DNA of 64,000 nt from Chromobacterium sp. IIBBL 290-4. Lineage in GTDB: Bacteria; Pseudomonadota; Gammaproteobacteria; Burkholderiales; Chromobacteriaceae. The position numbers were made by a program, and so were the translations under genes. Under the pieces are notes generated by a model. It was given only the letters and a program-made list of their open reading frames with translations, ran no database searches and was not told where the DNA came from. The stretch is taken from NCBI RefSeq assembly GCF_024207115.1, contig NZ_CP100128.1:2294001-2358000 (forward strand), read 5' to 3'. This document shows, piece after piece, positions 27,543 through 35,816 of the stretch (positions are counted from its first letter, which is position 1; the number at the start of each line of letters is the position of its first letter).

Positions 27543-28780
27543 GCGGCCTCCTCCGGCGAAACGGACGTAGAGAGCTGGACGCTGGCGAACAGACTTTCCA
27601 GCCAGGTTTGCAGCGCCTGGTGGCTGCTCCCCGAGATGATGCCCGCAAATGGAGATTCAAAAGCCTGATAGCTGGGATGGCCGGGTCTGGGCGCATCCGG
27701 CGCCAGCAGCGAATGGCGGAGCAATAAGGGAGAGTCGAGAAAGGGTTGGTGGCCGGTCAGTTGAAACGGCCCATCCGGCAGGCGATGGCCGGGGAAAACG
27801 AACCAGCCGTGAAAAACCGGCTGGGCGGGGGAGGCGGGAGCGGGGAGCGGCTCTCCGCATGCCAGTGCAAGCTCGGCGGATGGCAGATGAAGGCCGGTTG
27901 TTAATTGGAAGGTATCGACCACATCGGCGCCGCCGACCCGGTTGGCGATTTCCAGAAAGACCCATTCGCCGCCGTCATCGATGACTTCCAGGTGAAACGC
28001 GCCGGAGCGCAGCCCTATCGCCTGCGTAACGGTTTGCGCCCATTGCGTTTGCGCATCCGATAGCAGGAATTGCGCCGATCCCAGCGGTTCGCCCTGGGCG
28101 AAGCCCAAGCAGGTGCCGACATAGCGGCTGCCCAGCAAGGCGACGATGCGGCCATCGCGGATCAGGCCATCCAGATGCAAGATGGGGCCAGCGATAAAGG
28201 CTTCGGCCTCGAACCGGTCAGCATGGCTTTCCTGCTCTTCATCCAGCTTGCGTATGCCTGAGAGGCGATTCCGCAGCGCGGCAAGCATGGCCTGGACGAA
28301 GGGGAAGATCTGGACATCTTCGCTGGACGCGCCATCCACGGGTTTGAGCACAGTCGGCCCCGCCCAGCTTGCTTGACGGCGTGCCAACAGGCTGGACAAC
28401 GGCATGGCCTCCGGCACGCGTATGCCCGCGGCCGCGACGAGTCGCTTCATGATCAGCTTGTCCCTCACCACCAGGACCTCGCTTTCGCTGGGGCCTGGAA
28501 TGTTCAGCGCTTGGCGAATCCGGGCGGCATCCATCAGCTCGTATTCGGAAAGGGAAATCACCCGGTCGAAGCGTTTGGCGTGCTCGGCAAGCAGGCTGAG
28601 CGTTTCGCTGGCGGCATCGGCAAGCCCTGGCCGCGCCAACCGGGCCGCGCGCAGGTCTTCTGGCAAGTTGGCTAGTTGCGATGGCGTGCCGACGTAGGTG
28701 ACATTGTGTTTCTCGTGATCGATGCCGAGGTGGTATTGAATCTTGTGATAGGGGATGCGGTGCAATATCAGAATGTCCAT
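27533..28780 (-). CDS. ATP-grasp carboxylate-amine ligase-like enzyme
   Basis: A 415-aa soluble ATP-grasp protein. The pre-ATP-grasp domain covers about 1-105. Candidate ATP-binding residues are K109 (V-R-D-K-L-I-M-K) and K146 (T-V-L-K-P-V-D-G). The metal-binding end is seen as E265 (H-L-E-V-I-D) and E277/N280/R281 (F-L-E-I-A-N-R-V-G-G). The layout fits L-amino-acid ligases and similar enzymes, which join a carboxylate to an amine through an acyl phosphate. It is not RimK, PurK or D-Ala ligase by its motifs. The first gene of a two-gene unit with the MFS exporter; the product is unknown. Confidence 0.82.
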   Translation of the reverse strand: MDILILHRIPYHKIQYHLGIDHEKHNVTYVGTPSQLANLPEDLRAARLARPGLADAASETLSLLAEHAKRFDRVISLSEYELMDAARIRQALNIPGPSESEVLVVRDKLIMKRLVAAAGIRVPEAMPLSSLLARRQASWAGPTVLKPVDGASSEDVQIFPFVQAMLAALRNRLSGIRKLDEEQESHADRFEAEAFIAGPILHLDGLIRDGRIVALLGSRYVGTCLGFAQGEPLGSAQFLLSDAQTQWAQTVTQAIGLRSGAFHLEVIDDGGEWVFLEIANRVGGADVVDTFQLTTGLHLPSAELALACGEPLPAPASPAQPVFHGWFVFPGHRLPDGPFQLTGHQPFLDSPLLLRHSLLAPDAPRPGHPSYQAFESPFAGIISGSSHQALQTWLESLFASVQLSTSVSPEEAACR

Positions 28781-29062
28781 GATGGCGCGCGTTCGACGAG
28801 TGGCGATGCGCCATCATAGGCAGCGGCGAGATGGACTAGAATCCTGAAATAGGTAATGCAGCTTCAACGATCTGGAAAAGCGCGCTCGGCCATGAGCGAC
28901 GTGTTGCAGAACAACATCATTTAATTTTGCAAAAAAGTTGTCGATTGATGATCTATATCAAAAGTATGGCTTAAAAAAATTGCGCCAAAATGCCGATGGT
29001 TTGAAAACGGTCTGAAGAAAACGAGCAGGGACGGGGCGATGGGGCAAGGAAGGGCGGGGCTG
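28781..29062. other. AT-rich intergenic region upstream of the ATP-grasp gene
   Basis: No reading frame with coding character is seen. The stretch is unusually AT-rich at about 28920-28990 and probably carries the promoter for the leftward ATP-grasp/MFS unit. It contains ATGAT-CTAT-ATCAA at 28948-28961, a close match to an FNR/ANR site, about 170 bases before the ATP-grasp start. Confidence 0.5.
28948..28961. promoter_or_regulatory. FNR/ANR-like site
   Basis: ATGAT-CTAT-ATCAA differs from the FNR consensus TTGAT-N4-ATCAA at one of ten positions. It lies about 170 bases upstream of the ATP-grasp gene on the other strand. Chance occurrence in an AT-rich spacer cannot be excluded. Confidence 0.35.
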
Positions 29063-29103
29063 GAAAAAACAAAAGGCTCGCAGCGTATCGCTTGCAAGCC
29101 TTT
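29063..29103 (-). terminator. Intrinsic terminator of tRNA-Arg
   Basis: On the minus strand AAAGGCTTGC and GCGAGCCTTT form the stem and TTTTGTTTTTT follows. It starts about ten bases after the CCA end of the tRNA. Confidence 0.8.
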
Positions 29104-29111
29104 GATTTGAC

Positions 29112-29188
29112 TGGTGCACCCGACAGGGATCGAACCTGTGACCTTCAGCTTCGGAAACTGACACTCTATCCAACTGAGCTACGGGTGC
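29112..29188 (-). tRNA. tRNA-Arg (anticodon CCG)
   Basis: Complete 77-nt cloverleaf with CCA encoded. The acceptor stem is GCACCCG/CGGGTGC, the D stem GCTC/GAGT, the anticodon stem TCAGT/GCTGA around loop TTCCGAA, and the T arm ACAGG-TTCGATC-CCTGT. Anticodon CCG reads the arginine codon CGG. The standard consensus bases of the D and T loops are present. Confidence 0.97.
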
Positions 29189-29326
29189 ACTGCAACTTGT
29201 CATCAAGTTTGCGAATCATACTATAAACATCTATTCCGAGTCCAGAGTAAGGTTTTTTGCTTCGGATGGATGCATACTTTATAATTTACCGGTTTTAATT
29301 GTCATTATTTTCAGGCGAGGCTTGGG

Positions 29327-30070
29327 ATGAGTAATGAGAACGGAATGGCTCCTAGCCAGATCGTGAAGGTTCTGGTTAGCGTCGTTGTCTTTCTGGTCGT
29401 AGCGATCTGGCTCCTGGCCAAGCTCGCCACCAGTGGTTTCAATGTGGACGCCGAGGTAATGACCAAGGAGGCCGTGGCCGCTCGTCTGAAGCCGGTGGGC
29501 GAATCCAAGGCCAGCGATGCGCCGCCGGGAATGCGCACCGGCGAGCAAGTTTACAAGGGCATCTGCATTTCCTGTCACGGCACTGGCCTGGCGGGCTCGC
29601 CGAAGTTCGGCGATGCCGGCGCTTGGGGTCCACGCGTAGCCAAGGGGTGGGATACGCTGGTGAGCCATGCCCTGCAAGGTTTCAACGCGATGCCGGCCAA
29701 GGGCGGCTCGCCTGATCTGACCGATGACGAAGTGAAGCGCGCGGTGGCCTATATGGGCAATGCCGGCGGCGGCAAGTTCACCGAGCCGGCGGTCGGCGGG
29801 GCCGGCGGCGCGACGGCAGCGGCCGATCCAGCCGTGGTGGGCAAGAAAATCTATGAGAGCGTGTGCGTGGCTTGCCATGCGGCTGGCGTAGCCGGCGCGC
29901 CTAAGTTCGGCGACAAAGCCGCCTGGGCCGCCCGCCTGAAGCCGGGCATGGACGAAGTGGTGAAGATCGCCACCAAGGGCCTGAACGCCATGCCGCCTAA
30001 GGGCGGCTACACCGGCAGCGATGCCGAGTTCCGGGCGGCGATCGAATACATGGTGAACAACGCCAAGTAA
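29327..30070 (+). CDS. Membrane-anchored dihaem cytochrome c5-type protein
   Basis: A 247-aa cytochrome with an uncleaved N-terminal anchor (about 12-32) facing the periplasm. It has two similar class I domains. Haem-binding motifs are C-I-S-C-H at 80-84 and C-V-A-C-H at 180-184, with likely axial Met122 and Met222 in the repeated F/L-N-A-M-P phrases. The domains are joined by a Gly/Ala-rich linker (about 145-165). It should pass electrons between the quinol pathway (bc1) and a terminal oxidase or reductase. Similar Neisseria cytochromes (c5) donate to cbb3 oxidase or nitrite reductase. A terminator follows. Confidence 0.92.
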   Translation: MSNENGMAPSQIVKVLVSVVVFLVVAIWLLAKLATSGFNVDAEVMTKEAVAARLKPVGESKASDAPPGMRTGEQVYKGICISCHGTGLAGSPKFGDAGAWGPRVAKGWDTLVSHALQGFNAMPAKGGSPDLTDDEVKRAVAYMGNAGGGKFTEPAVGGAGGATAAADPAVVGKKIYESVCVACHAAGVAGAPKFGDKAAWAARLKPGMDEVVKIATKGLNAMPPKGGYTGSDAEFRAAIEYMVNNAK

Positions 30071-30094
30071 GCTTCTTTGGGACGGCTGTCCACA

Positions 30095-30124
30095 ACAAAG
30101 CCCCGCCGCATGGCGGGGCTTTGT
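30095..30124 (+). terminator. Terminator after the cytochrome gene
   Basis: ACAAAGCCCCGCC and GGCGGGGCTTTGT form a perfect 13-bp stem around GCAT. It is nearly symmetrical, so it could work on both strands. Confidence 0.88.
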
Positions 30125-30181
30125 CTTGCAGTCAAGGCCGGGCCGCTTACGTTATGTCAACCAGTATGACTGTATAAAAAG

Positions 30182-30330
30182 GACAGGTGGCAGTGTCTAC
30201 AATATACGGCATGATAGGCGCATCTGATCGATCTGCCAGTTCACTGACGGATCGGGCGGGGTTCCCCAGTCCCGCTTCACCCAGAGATGTTCCTCATTCT
30301 TCTTTATGGCGCCCTGCGGCGCCATTTTTC
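30182..30330 (+). ncRNA. Candidate structured small RNA with its own terminator
   Basis: The region between the cytochrome terminator and rep holds an orphan rightward terminator and two further hairpins, with no protein gene to explain them. A -10-like TATAAA is at 30173-30178, with no clear -35. Hairpin one (30229-30254) has CGATC/GATCG and CAG/CTG stems around TTCA. Hairpin two (30256-30275) has GCGGG/CCCGC. An unpaired pyrimidine-rich stretch with TTCCTC follows (about 30290-30303), then the final hairpin ATGGCGCC-CTGC-GGCGCCAT and TTTTTC. A trans-acting sRNA with a TTCCTC seed is an inference; no known family was recognised. Confidence 0.5.
30306..30330 (+). terminator. Orphan rightward intrinsic terminator
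   Basis: ATGGCGCC pairs with GGCGCCAT around CTGC, followed by TTTTTC on the plus strand. On the minus strand the run after the stem is A-rich, so it does not serve the leftward rep gene. It implies a rightward transcript ending here. Confidence 0.75.
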
Positions 30331-30338
30331 TTGCCTGC

Positions 30339-32363
30339 TCATCCCTGCGGCGTTTCGCCAGACTTGTCCTTGCTGGCCAGCATGGCGGTCAGATTGGCCA
30401 GCCGGGATTTTCCCTCGCTTTTGCTGACCAGCGGTTCCGCGCCGGGTTTGCCGAAGTGGCGCAGGTCTTCTCCGTCTATCTCGCTGATGAAGCGCGAGGG
30501 TTCGATGAATTGCCATTCGCCGGCTCGCCGGCGTTTGACGCAATAACTCAGCGTCAGGCTGCGCTGGGCGCGGGTGATGCCGACATACATCAGCCGGCGT
30601 TCTTCTTCCACCATGCCGTTGTCCACCGATTCGCTGTGCGGCAGGATGCCTTCTTCGCAGCCGACCAAGAACACGTGCGGGTATTCCAGCCCTTTGGAGG
30701 CGTGCAGCGTGGACATTTTCACCGCGTCCACCTCGCCCTCGTCGCGGCCTTCCAGCATGGTGATCAGCGCGATGGTCTGGGTCAGCTCGATCAGGTTCTT
30801 GCCGTCGGCTTCGCCCTTTTTCGCCAGCCAGGCCACCATGTCCAGCATGTTCTTCCACTTGGTTTCGGCGATCTTGGGGCTGTCCTCGCTGTCGTACAGC
30901 CAGGCTTCGTAGCCTATCGCCTGCAATAGCTCCAGCGACAGCTGGCCGGCCGGCTCGCGGGTGGCGCGGTATTGCAGTTGGTTGATGAATTCGCAGAACT
31001 GTTCCAGCGGCGCCAACTGGGCGGCCTGAATCTGCACGCGCAAGCCGGCGTCGTGGGCGGCGGCGAACAGGCTCTTGCCGTATTGGCCGGCCCAGGCGCC
31101 CAGTTTTTCCAGCGTGCCGGCGCCGACACCGCGCTTGGGCGTGGTGAGGGCGCGGATGAAAGCCGGGTCGTCGTCCGGATTGGCGATCAGCCGCATATAG
31201 GACAGCAGGTCCTTGATTTCCGGCTTGTCGAAGAAGCTTTGGCCGCCGGCCATCTGGTAAGGGATGCGCTGATTGCGCAGCGCCTGTTCGAAGATGCGGG
31301 CCTGGTAGTTGCCGCGGTACAGGATGGCGTAGTCCTTGAACTCGGTGCGGTATTCGAATTTATGCGCCAGCAGCCGTTGCACCACCATTTCGGCCTCGTG
31401 CTCTTCATCCTTGCATTGCACCACATGGATGGGCTCGCCCAGACCCAGCTCGCTCCACAGCTGTTTCTCGAACAGCTTGGGGTTGTTGGAGATCACGCTG
31501 TTGGCGGCGCGCAGGATGCGGGCGGTGGAGCGGTAGTTCTGCTCCAGCTTGATCACTTTCAGCGCCGGGAAGTCCTGTTGCAGCAGGCGCAGGTTTTCCA
31601 TATTGGCGCCGCGCCAGGCGTAGATGGACTGGTCGTCGTCGCCCACCGCGGTGAACAGGCCGCGCACGCCGGCCAGCAGCTTCACCATCTGGTACTGGCA
31701 GGTATTGGTGTCCTGGTATTCGTCCAGCAGCAGATAGCGCAGCTTGCCCTGCCATTTCAGCAGCACCTCGGGGTGGGTGCGGAACAGCTGCACCGGCAGC
31801 CGGATCAGGTCGTCGAAGTCCATGGCCTGGTAGGCGTTGAGGGTGTCCTGGTAGGCGAGATAGGTGCGGGCGCAGACGCTTTCCCATTGGCCGACCGCGC
31901 TCAGCATCATGTCGTCCGCGGTTTTCAGATCGTTTTTCCACAGCGAGATCTGGCTCTGCACCTTGCGGATCTCGTCCTTGGAGGTGGTGTTCAGGATGTC
32001 GGCGATGATTTTGCCGGCATCGTAGGAATCCAGGATGGAGAACTGGGTCTTGTAGCCCAGGTGCGGCGCTTCCTGCCGCAGGATGTGCATGCCCAGCGAG
32101 TGGAAGGTGGAGACGGTGATGCCGCGGATCTCGGCCGGGGTCATCAGCTTGCTCACCCGTTCCAGCATTTCGCGCGCGGCCTTGTTGGTGAAGGTGATGG
32201 CGGCGATGTGGCGCGCCGGAATGCCGCCTTCGCGCACCAGATGCGCGATCTTGTAGGTGATCACCCGGGTCTTGCCCGAACCGGCGCCCGCCAGCACCAG
32301 CAAGGGGCCGTCTAGATAATGGATGGCCGCGCGTTGCGGCGGATTGAGCAGGGGAGCGGACAT
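30339..32363 (-). CDS. rep: ATP-dependent DNA helicase Rep
   Basis: A 674-aa SF1A 3'-5' helicase, almost the same length as E. coli Rep (673) and collinear with it. Motif I is A-G-A-G-S-G-K-T, motif Ia F-T-N-K-A-A-R-E-M, motif II D-E-Y-Q-D-T-N, motif III G-D-D-D-Q-S-I-Y-A-W-R-G, motif V H-A-S-K-G-L-E-Y, and motif VI V-G-I-T-R-A-Q-R. The N-K-L and short C-terminal tail distinguish it from UvrD. Rep clears proteins ahead of the replication fork and helps restart. ATG 32363 is the family start; the open extension to 32432 is not. Confidence 0.95.
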   Translation of the reverse strand: MSAPLLNPPQRAAIHYLDGPLLVLAGAGSGKTRVITYKIAHLVREGGIPARHIAAITFTNKAAREMLERVSKLMTPAEIRGITVSTFHSLGMHILRQEAPHLGYKTQFSILDSYDAGKIIADILNTTSKDEIRKVQSQISLWKNDLKTADDMMLSAVGQWESVCARTYLAYQDTLNAYQAMDFDDLIRLPVQLFRTHPEVLLKWQGKLRYLLLDEYQDTNTCQYQMVKLLAGVRGLFTAVGDDDQSIYAWRGANMENLRLLQQDFPALKVIKLEQNYRSTARILRAANSVISNNPKLFEKQLWSELGLGEPIHVVQCKDEEHEAEMVVQRLLAHKFEYRTEFKDYAILYRGNYQARIFEQALRNQRIPYQMAGGQSFFDKPEIKDLLSYMRLIANPDDDPAFIRALTTPKRGVGAGTLEKLGAWAGQYGKSLFAAAHDAGLRVQIQAAQLAPLEQFCEFINQLQYRATREPAGQLSLELLQAIGYEAWLYDSEDSPKIAETKWKNMLDMVAWLAKKGEADGKNLIELTQTIALITMLEGRDEGEVDAVKMSTLHASKGLEYPHVFLVGCEEGILPHSESVDNGMVEEERRLMYVGITRAQRSLTLSYCVKRRRAGEWQFIEPSRFISEIDGEDLRHFGKPGAEPLVSKSEGKSRLANLTAMLASKDKSGETPQG

Positions 32364-32484
32364 GGCGGTGAGGCCCGGGACGGGCGTAGCAATTCGGTAA
32401 TCAAGGCCGTGCATTGTAGCATGGGGTATCATGGCTTAAACGCGGATGGAAATCGACGCCCGATCCGCATCACAAGGAAAGAAA

Positions 32485-33318
32485 ATGGCCATCTACGCTA
32501 TCGGCGACATCCAGGGCTGCTTCGAGCCCTTCCAGCAGTTGTTGCGTTTGATCGATTTCAATCCCGGAAAAGATACCTTGTGGCTGACCGGCGACCTGGT
32601 CAATCGCGGCCCGCAATCGCTGGAGGTGTTGCGTTGGGTGTTCCAGCATCAAAACCAGGTGGAAATGGTGTTGGGCAATCACGATCTGCATTTGCTGGCG
32701 GTGTCGGAAGGCTTCGGCAAATTGCATCGCGACGACACCATAGACGATATTCTCAACGCCGCCGACGGCAAGGTGCTGTTGGATTGGCTGCGCTGCCAGC
32801 CCTTGATGCTGGAGGGCCAGGGTTATGCGATGGTCCATGCGGGCTTGTTGCCGGAGTGGACCATTTCCAAGGCGCTGCGTCTGGCGGAGGAAGTGGAGTT
32901 CGGCCTGTCCGGCGCGCGCCACCGCGAGTTCCTAGGCCGTTTATACGGCAACAAGCCTACGCGCTGGAGCGATGATCTGAAAGGCGCGGATCGGCTGCGC
33001 TTGATCGTCAATGTGATGACGCGGATGCGTTTCCTCACCCGAGACGGCGAAGTGGATTTGAGCTACAAGGGCGAACTGGACGGCGCGCCGGCTAATTTGA
33101 TTCCCTGGTTCGAGGCGCCGAGCCGCCGCCATGGCGGCACGCCTATTGTTTGCGGCCATTGGTCGGCGCTGGGCGTGCATCTGGATGAAGACGTGCTGGC
33201 GATCGATTCCGGCTGCTTATGGGGTGGCAGTTTGTCGGCCTTGCGGCTGGATGACAAGCAATTGTTTTCCCTGCCTTGCCAGGCTTATCGCGAAATAGCG
33301 GTAGCGGCAGGCAAGTAA
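32485..33318 (+). CDS. apaH: Symmetrical diadenosine tetraphosphatase ApaH
   Basis: A 277-aa metallophosphatase that splits Ap4A into two ADP. It begins A-I-Y-A-I-G-D-I-Q-G-C-F, then G-D-L-V-N-R-G-P, then G-N-H-D-L-H, which are the metal-binding Asp/His/Asn motifs of the family. The C-terminal part has C-G-H-W-S-A-L-G and D-S-G-C-L-W-G. AAGGAAAG lies just upstream of ATG 32485. In enterobacteria apaH is near ksgA; here it is divergent from rep. Confidence 0.95.
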   Translation: MAIYAIGDIQGCFEPFQQLLRLIDFNPGKDTLWLTGDLVNRGPQSLEVLRWVFQHQNQVEMVLGNHDLHLLAVSEGFGKLHRDDTIDDILNAADGKVLLDWLRCQPLMLEGQGYAMVHAGLLPEWTISKALRLAEEVEFGLSGARHREFLGRLYGNKPTRWSDDLKGADRLRLIVNVMTRMRFLTRDGEVDLSYKGELDGAPANLIPWFEAPSRRHGGTPIVCGHWSALGVHLDEDVLAIDSGCLWGGSLSALRLDDKQLFSLPCQAYREIAVAAGK

Positions 33319-33405
33319 GCATAAAATTAAAATAAACGAGTGCTGGAATAAAGGTGGCGGACTTGTCATAATCGCGGCTTCCGCCAGCTTGCCTTTTTTG
33401 TCAGC

Positions 33406-34809
33406 ATGACTTATCTGTCCATTGAATTCGCCTTGGCCTTCATCGGGTTTTTCGCCGTTTATTGGGGCGCCCGCCGGGTGCAAGGATTGCAAAATCTATT
33501 GCTGTTGCTGGCAAGCTATGGGTTTTACGCCAAGCTGGATTGGCGGTTCGCGGCGATTCTCGCCCTCTATACGCTTTGCCAATATGGCCTGACGCGCCGC
33601 ATGCTGGCGTCGGAGCGTCCCAAGCGCTGGCTGCAAGCCGCTCTGGTTTTGGCGGTCGGCAATCTGGCCTTGTTCAAGTATTTCGACTTCTTCCGAGAAA
33701 GCGCTCAGACGGCGCTGTATGCTTTGGGCGTACAGGCCATGTTGCCGGCGCTGGATATTCTGATGCCGGTCGGCATTTCCTTCTATACCTTTCAGTCCAT
33801 CAGTTATCTGGTATCGGTTTATCGCAAAGAGATCAAACCGGCGACTTTGCCGCAGTTCGCCTTGTTTCTGGCGTTTTTCCCCACTTTGCTCGCCGGTCCC
33901 ATTTGCCGCGCGCAGGATTTATTGGAGCAGTTGCGCAGCCGCGCGCCGCGCATGGTGAAACAACTTGATCGCGCCCTCGGGCTGATCGTGCTGGCCTTGT
34001 TGAAAAAGCTTTGGCTGGCGGGCTGGCTGGCGAGCGCCTGGGTGGATCCGGTTTTCGCCGCGCCGGACAGCTTTAATATCCTGGAGGTTTGGGCGGCTTT
34101 TTATGCTTACGCCCTGCAGATTTATCTCGACTTCTCCGGCTACACCGATTTGGTGACCGCCCTGGCGCTGTTATTGGGCATTCAATTGCCGCGCAATTTC
34201 GATGCGCCGTATCTGGCGCTGAATTTAAGGGATTTCTGGCGGCGCTGGCATATATCGCTGTCCAGCTGGATTCGCGATTATGTCTATATTCCGCTGGGCG
34301 GCAATCGCCAAGGCTTCGCGCGCGCGCAGATCAATCTGCTGGCCGCCATGCTGTTGTCGGGTTTGTGGCACGGCGCCAGCCTGAAATACCTGGTATGGGG
34401 CGCGATGCACGGTTTGGGCGTGGTCGGCCTGAATGTCGGCGACAAACTCTGGCGCCGCGATGCCGTCAGTTCCGTGTCCCCGTGGTTGGCGCGTCTGCTG
34501 ACCTTCCATTATGTTTGCCTGGCATGGGTGTTTTTCCGGGCGCAGTCCCTGGATGAGGCCGTGGATTTCCTGCGCGCGATGTTTGTGTCTTCCAATCAGG
34601 AACTGACCTTGAACGCGCCGGGCTTGCTGGTTCTGTTGGCCTTGTGGCTATGGGCGCTGCCCAAGCTGTCGGTTTTGAAAGAACGCAGCTTCGTTCGCCT
34701 GGCCGTTTTGCCGTGGTGGGGCAAGCCCTTGCTGTTGAGCCTGTGCGCCTTGCTGGTGATTTCCGTGTCGCCATCCGGCATACCCGCATTTATTTACTAC
34801 CAATTTTGA
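33406..34809 (+). CDS. patA: MBOAT O-acyltransferase, PatA/AlgI-like
   Basis: A 467-aa membrane-bound O-acyltransferase with about 11 hydrophobic segments. The conserved MBOAT core is R-D-F-W-R-R-W-H-I-S-L-S-S-W (about 275-288), Y-I-P-L-G-G, and the catalytic His region L-W-H-G-A-S-L-K-Y-L-V-W-G-A-M-H-G with H322 and H335. It would move acetyl groups across the inner membrane. The two following SGNH genes point to peptidoglycan O-acetylation, as in Neisseria (patA-patB-ape1), rather than alginate; no alginate polymer genes are here. Confidence 0.82.
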   Translation: MTYLSIEFALAFIGFFAVYWGARRVQGLQNLLLLLASYGFYAKLDWRFAAILALYTLCQYGLTRRMLASERPKRWLQAALVLAVGNLALFKYFDFFRESAQTALYALGVQAMLPALDILMPVGISFYTFQSISYLVSVYRKEIKPATLPQFALFLAFFPTLLAGPICRAQDLLEQLRSRAPRMVKQLDRALGLIVLALLKKLWLAGWLASAWVDPVFAAPDSFNILEVWAAFYAYALQIYLDFSGYTDLVTALALLLGIQLPRNFDAPYLALNLRDFWRRWHISLSSWIRDYVYIPLGGNRQGFARAQINLLAAMLLSGLWHGASLKYLVWGAMHGLGVVGLNVGDKLWRRDAVSSVSPWLARLLTFHYVCLAWVFFRAQSLDEAVDFLRAMFVSSNQELTLNAPGLLVLLALWLWALPKLSVLKERSFVRLAVLPWWGKPLLLSLCALLVISVSPSGIPAFIYYQF

Positions 34810-34823
34810 GCAGAGCCCGCGCC

Positions 34824-35816
34824 ATGCTAGCCCCGTATTCGCATCGCCGCATTTTGGCCATTCTGTTCGGCAGCATGCTGCTGCTGTTCTGGGTGGAGCA
34901 AGCCGCCATCAATTCGTACTGGCGGCAGACTTTTCATCAGCCTAGCTTGCTGGAGGGTTTGGACGCTTTGCCGCCCTGGCGGGAGGGCGGGGCCTTGGGC
35001 GTTGGGCTGCGCATGGGCAGCGAGGCGCTGCAGCAAAGGGTGGGGCAGTGGGATAGGCGCATGATAGACAGCCTGAACGCCTGCTGCCTGCGCGAGCAGC
35101 CCGCGAAGCGGGAGAGCGCGGCCATCGCGTTGGCAAAGCCGGCCGCGCAGGCCTCCGCTCCTGCCGCTGCGGCGTTGGATCGCCGCTTGCCGGTACGCGA
35201 GGGGCTGCCGGTGCTGCTGGCGGGAGATTCGATGATGCAGGGCGTGGCGCTGCATTTGCTGCCGCCCTTGTATCGCCAGCATCAGATCAAGGCGATTGAT
35301 GCGAGCAAGCAAAGCACCGGACTGACCTATCCAGACTTCTTCAACTGGCCGGCGACAATCGAGCGGCAGCTGGCGGCCAATCCCAAGGTGCAATTGCTGG
35401 TGGTGTTCATCGGCGCCAACGACACCTGGGACATGGTCAGCGGCAATCGCTACATCCGTTTCGCCTCGCCGGAGTGGGAGCAGCGTTATCGCGAGCGCAT
35501 CCGCAGCATTCTGGCCAGCGCCGGCAAGCGCAGGGTGCAAGTGTTGTGGCTGGGCTTGCCCAATATGAATCGCGATAAGCTCAAGGATGGCGTCCATTAT
35601 TTGAATGGCTTGTATCGCGAAGAGGTGACGGCGGCCGGCGGGCGCTTCCTTTCCACCCGCGAAACGCTGGGCAGCCAGGATGATGCTTTTACTAAATTCA
35701 TGACTTTGCCCGGGCAGGGCGAGGTGGCGGTGCGTACCGCGGATGGCGTGCATTTCACCCGACAGGGTCAGGTGCTGCTGGCGCGGCGGGTGCTTTCGGA
35801 ATTGAGGTTTGAATGA
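34824..35816 (+). CDS. patB: SGNH-fold periplasmic protein, PatB-like peptidoglycan O-acetyltransferase
   Basis: A 330-aa protein with one N-terminal membrane anchor (about 8-28), an Ala-rich linker (about 98-118), and a DUF459-type SGNH domain. The catalytic blocks are L-L-A-G-D-S (Ser136), G-A-N-D (197-200) and D-G-V-H-F-T (Asp307, His310). In the Neisseria system PatB takes acetyl from PatA and puts it on MurNAc. ATG 34824 follows the MBOAT stop by 14 bases. The stop overlaps the next start by four bases (ATGA). Esterase activity is the alternative. Confidence 0.78.
   Translation: MLAPYSHRRILAILFGSMLLLFWVEQAAINSYWRQTFHQPSLLEGLDALPPWREGGALGVGLRMGSEALQQRVGQWDRRMIDSLNACCLREQPAKRESAAIALAKPAAQASAPAAAALDRRLPVREGLPVLLAGDSMMQGVALHLLPPLYRQHQIKAIDASKQSTGLTYPDFFNWPATIERQLAANPKVQLLVVFIGANDTWDMVSGNRYIRFASPEWEQRYRERIRSILASAGKRRVQVLWLGLPNMNRDKLKDGVHYLNGLYREEVTAAGGRFLSTRETLGSQDDAFTKFMTLPGQGEVAVRTADGVHFTRQGQVLLARRVLSELRFE

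Noticed and set aside
33355..33400. Hairpin TGGCGGA/TCCGCCA before the MBOAT gene as an apaH terminator
   Set aside because: The loop is long and the T-run lies several bases after the stem, so the evidence is weak.
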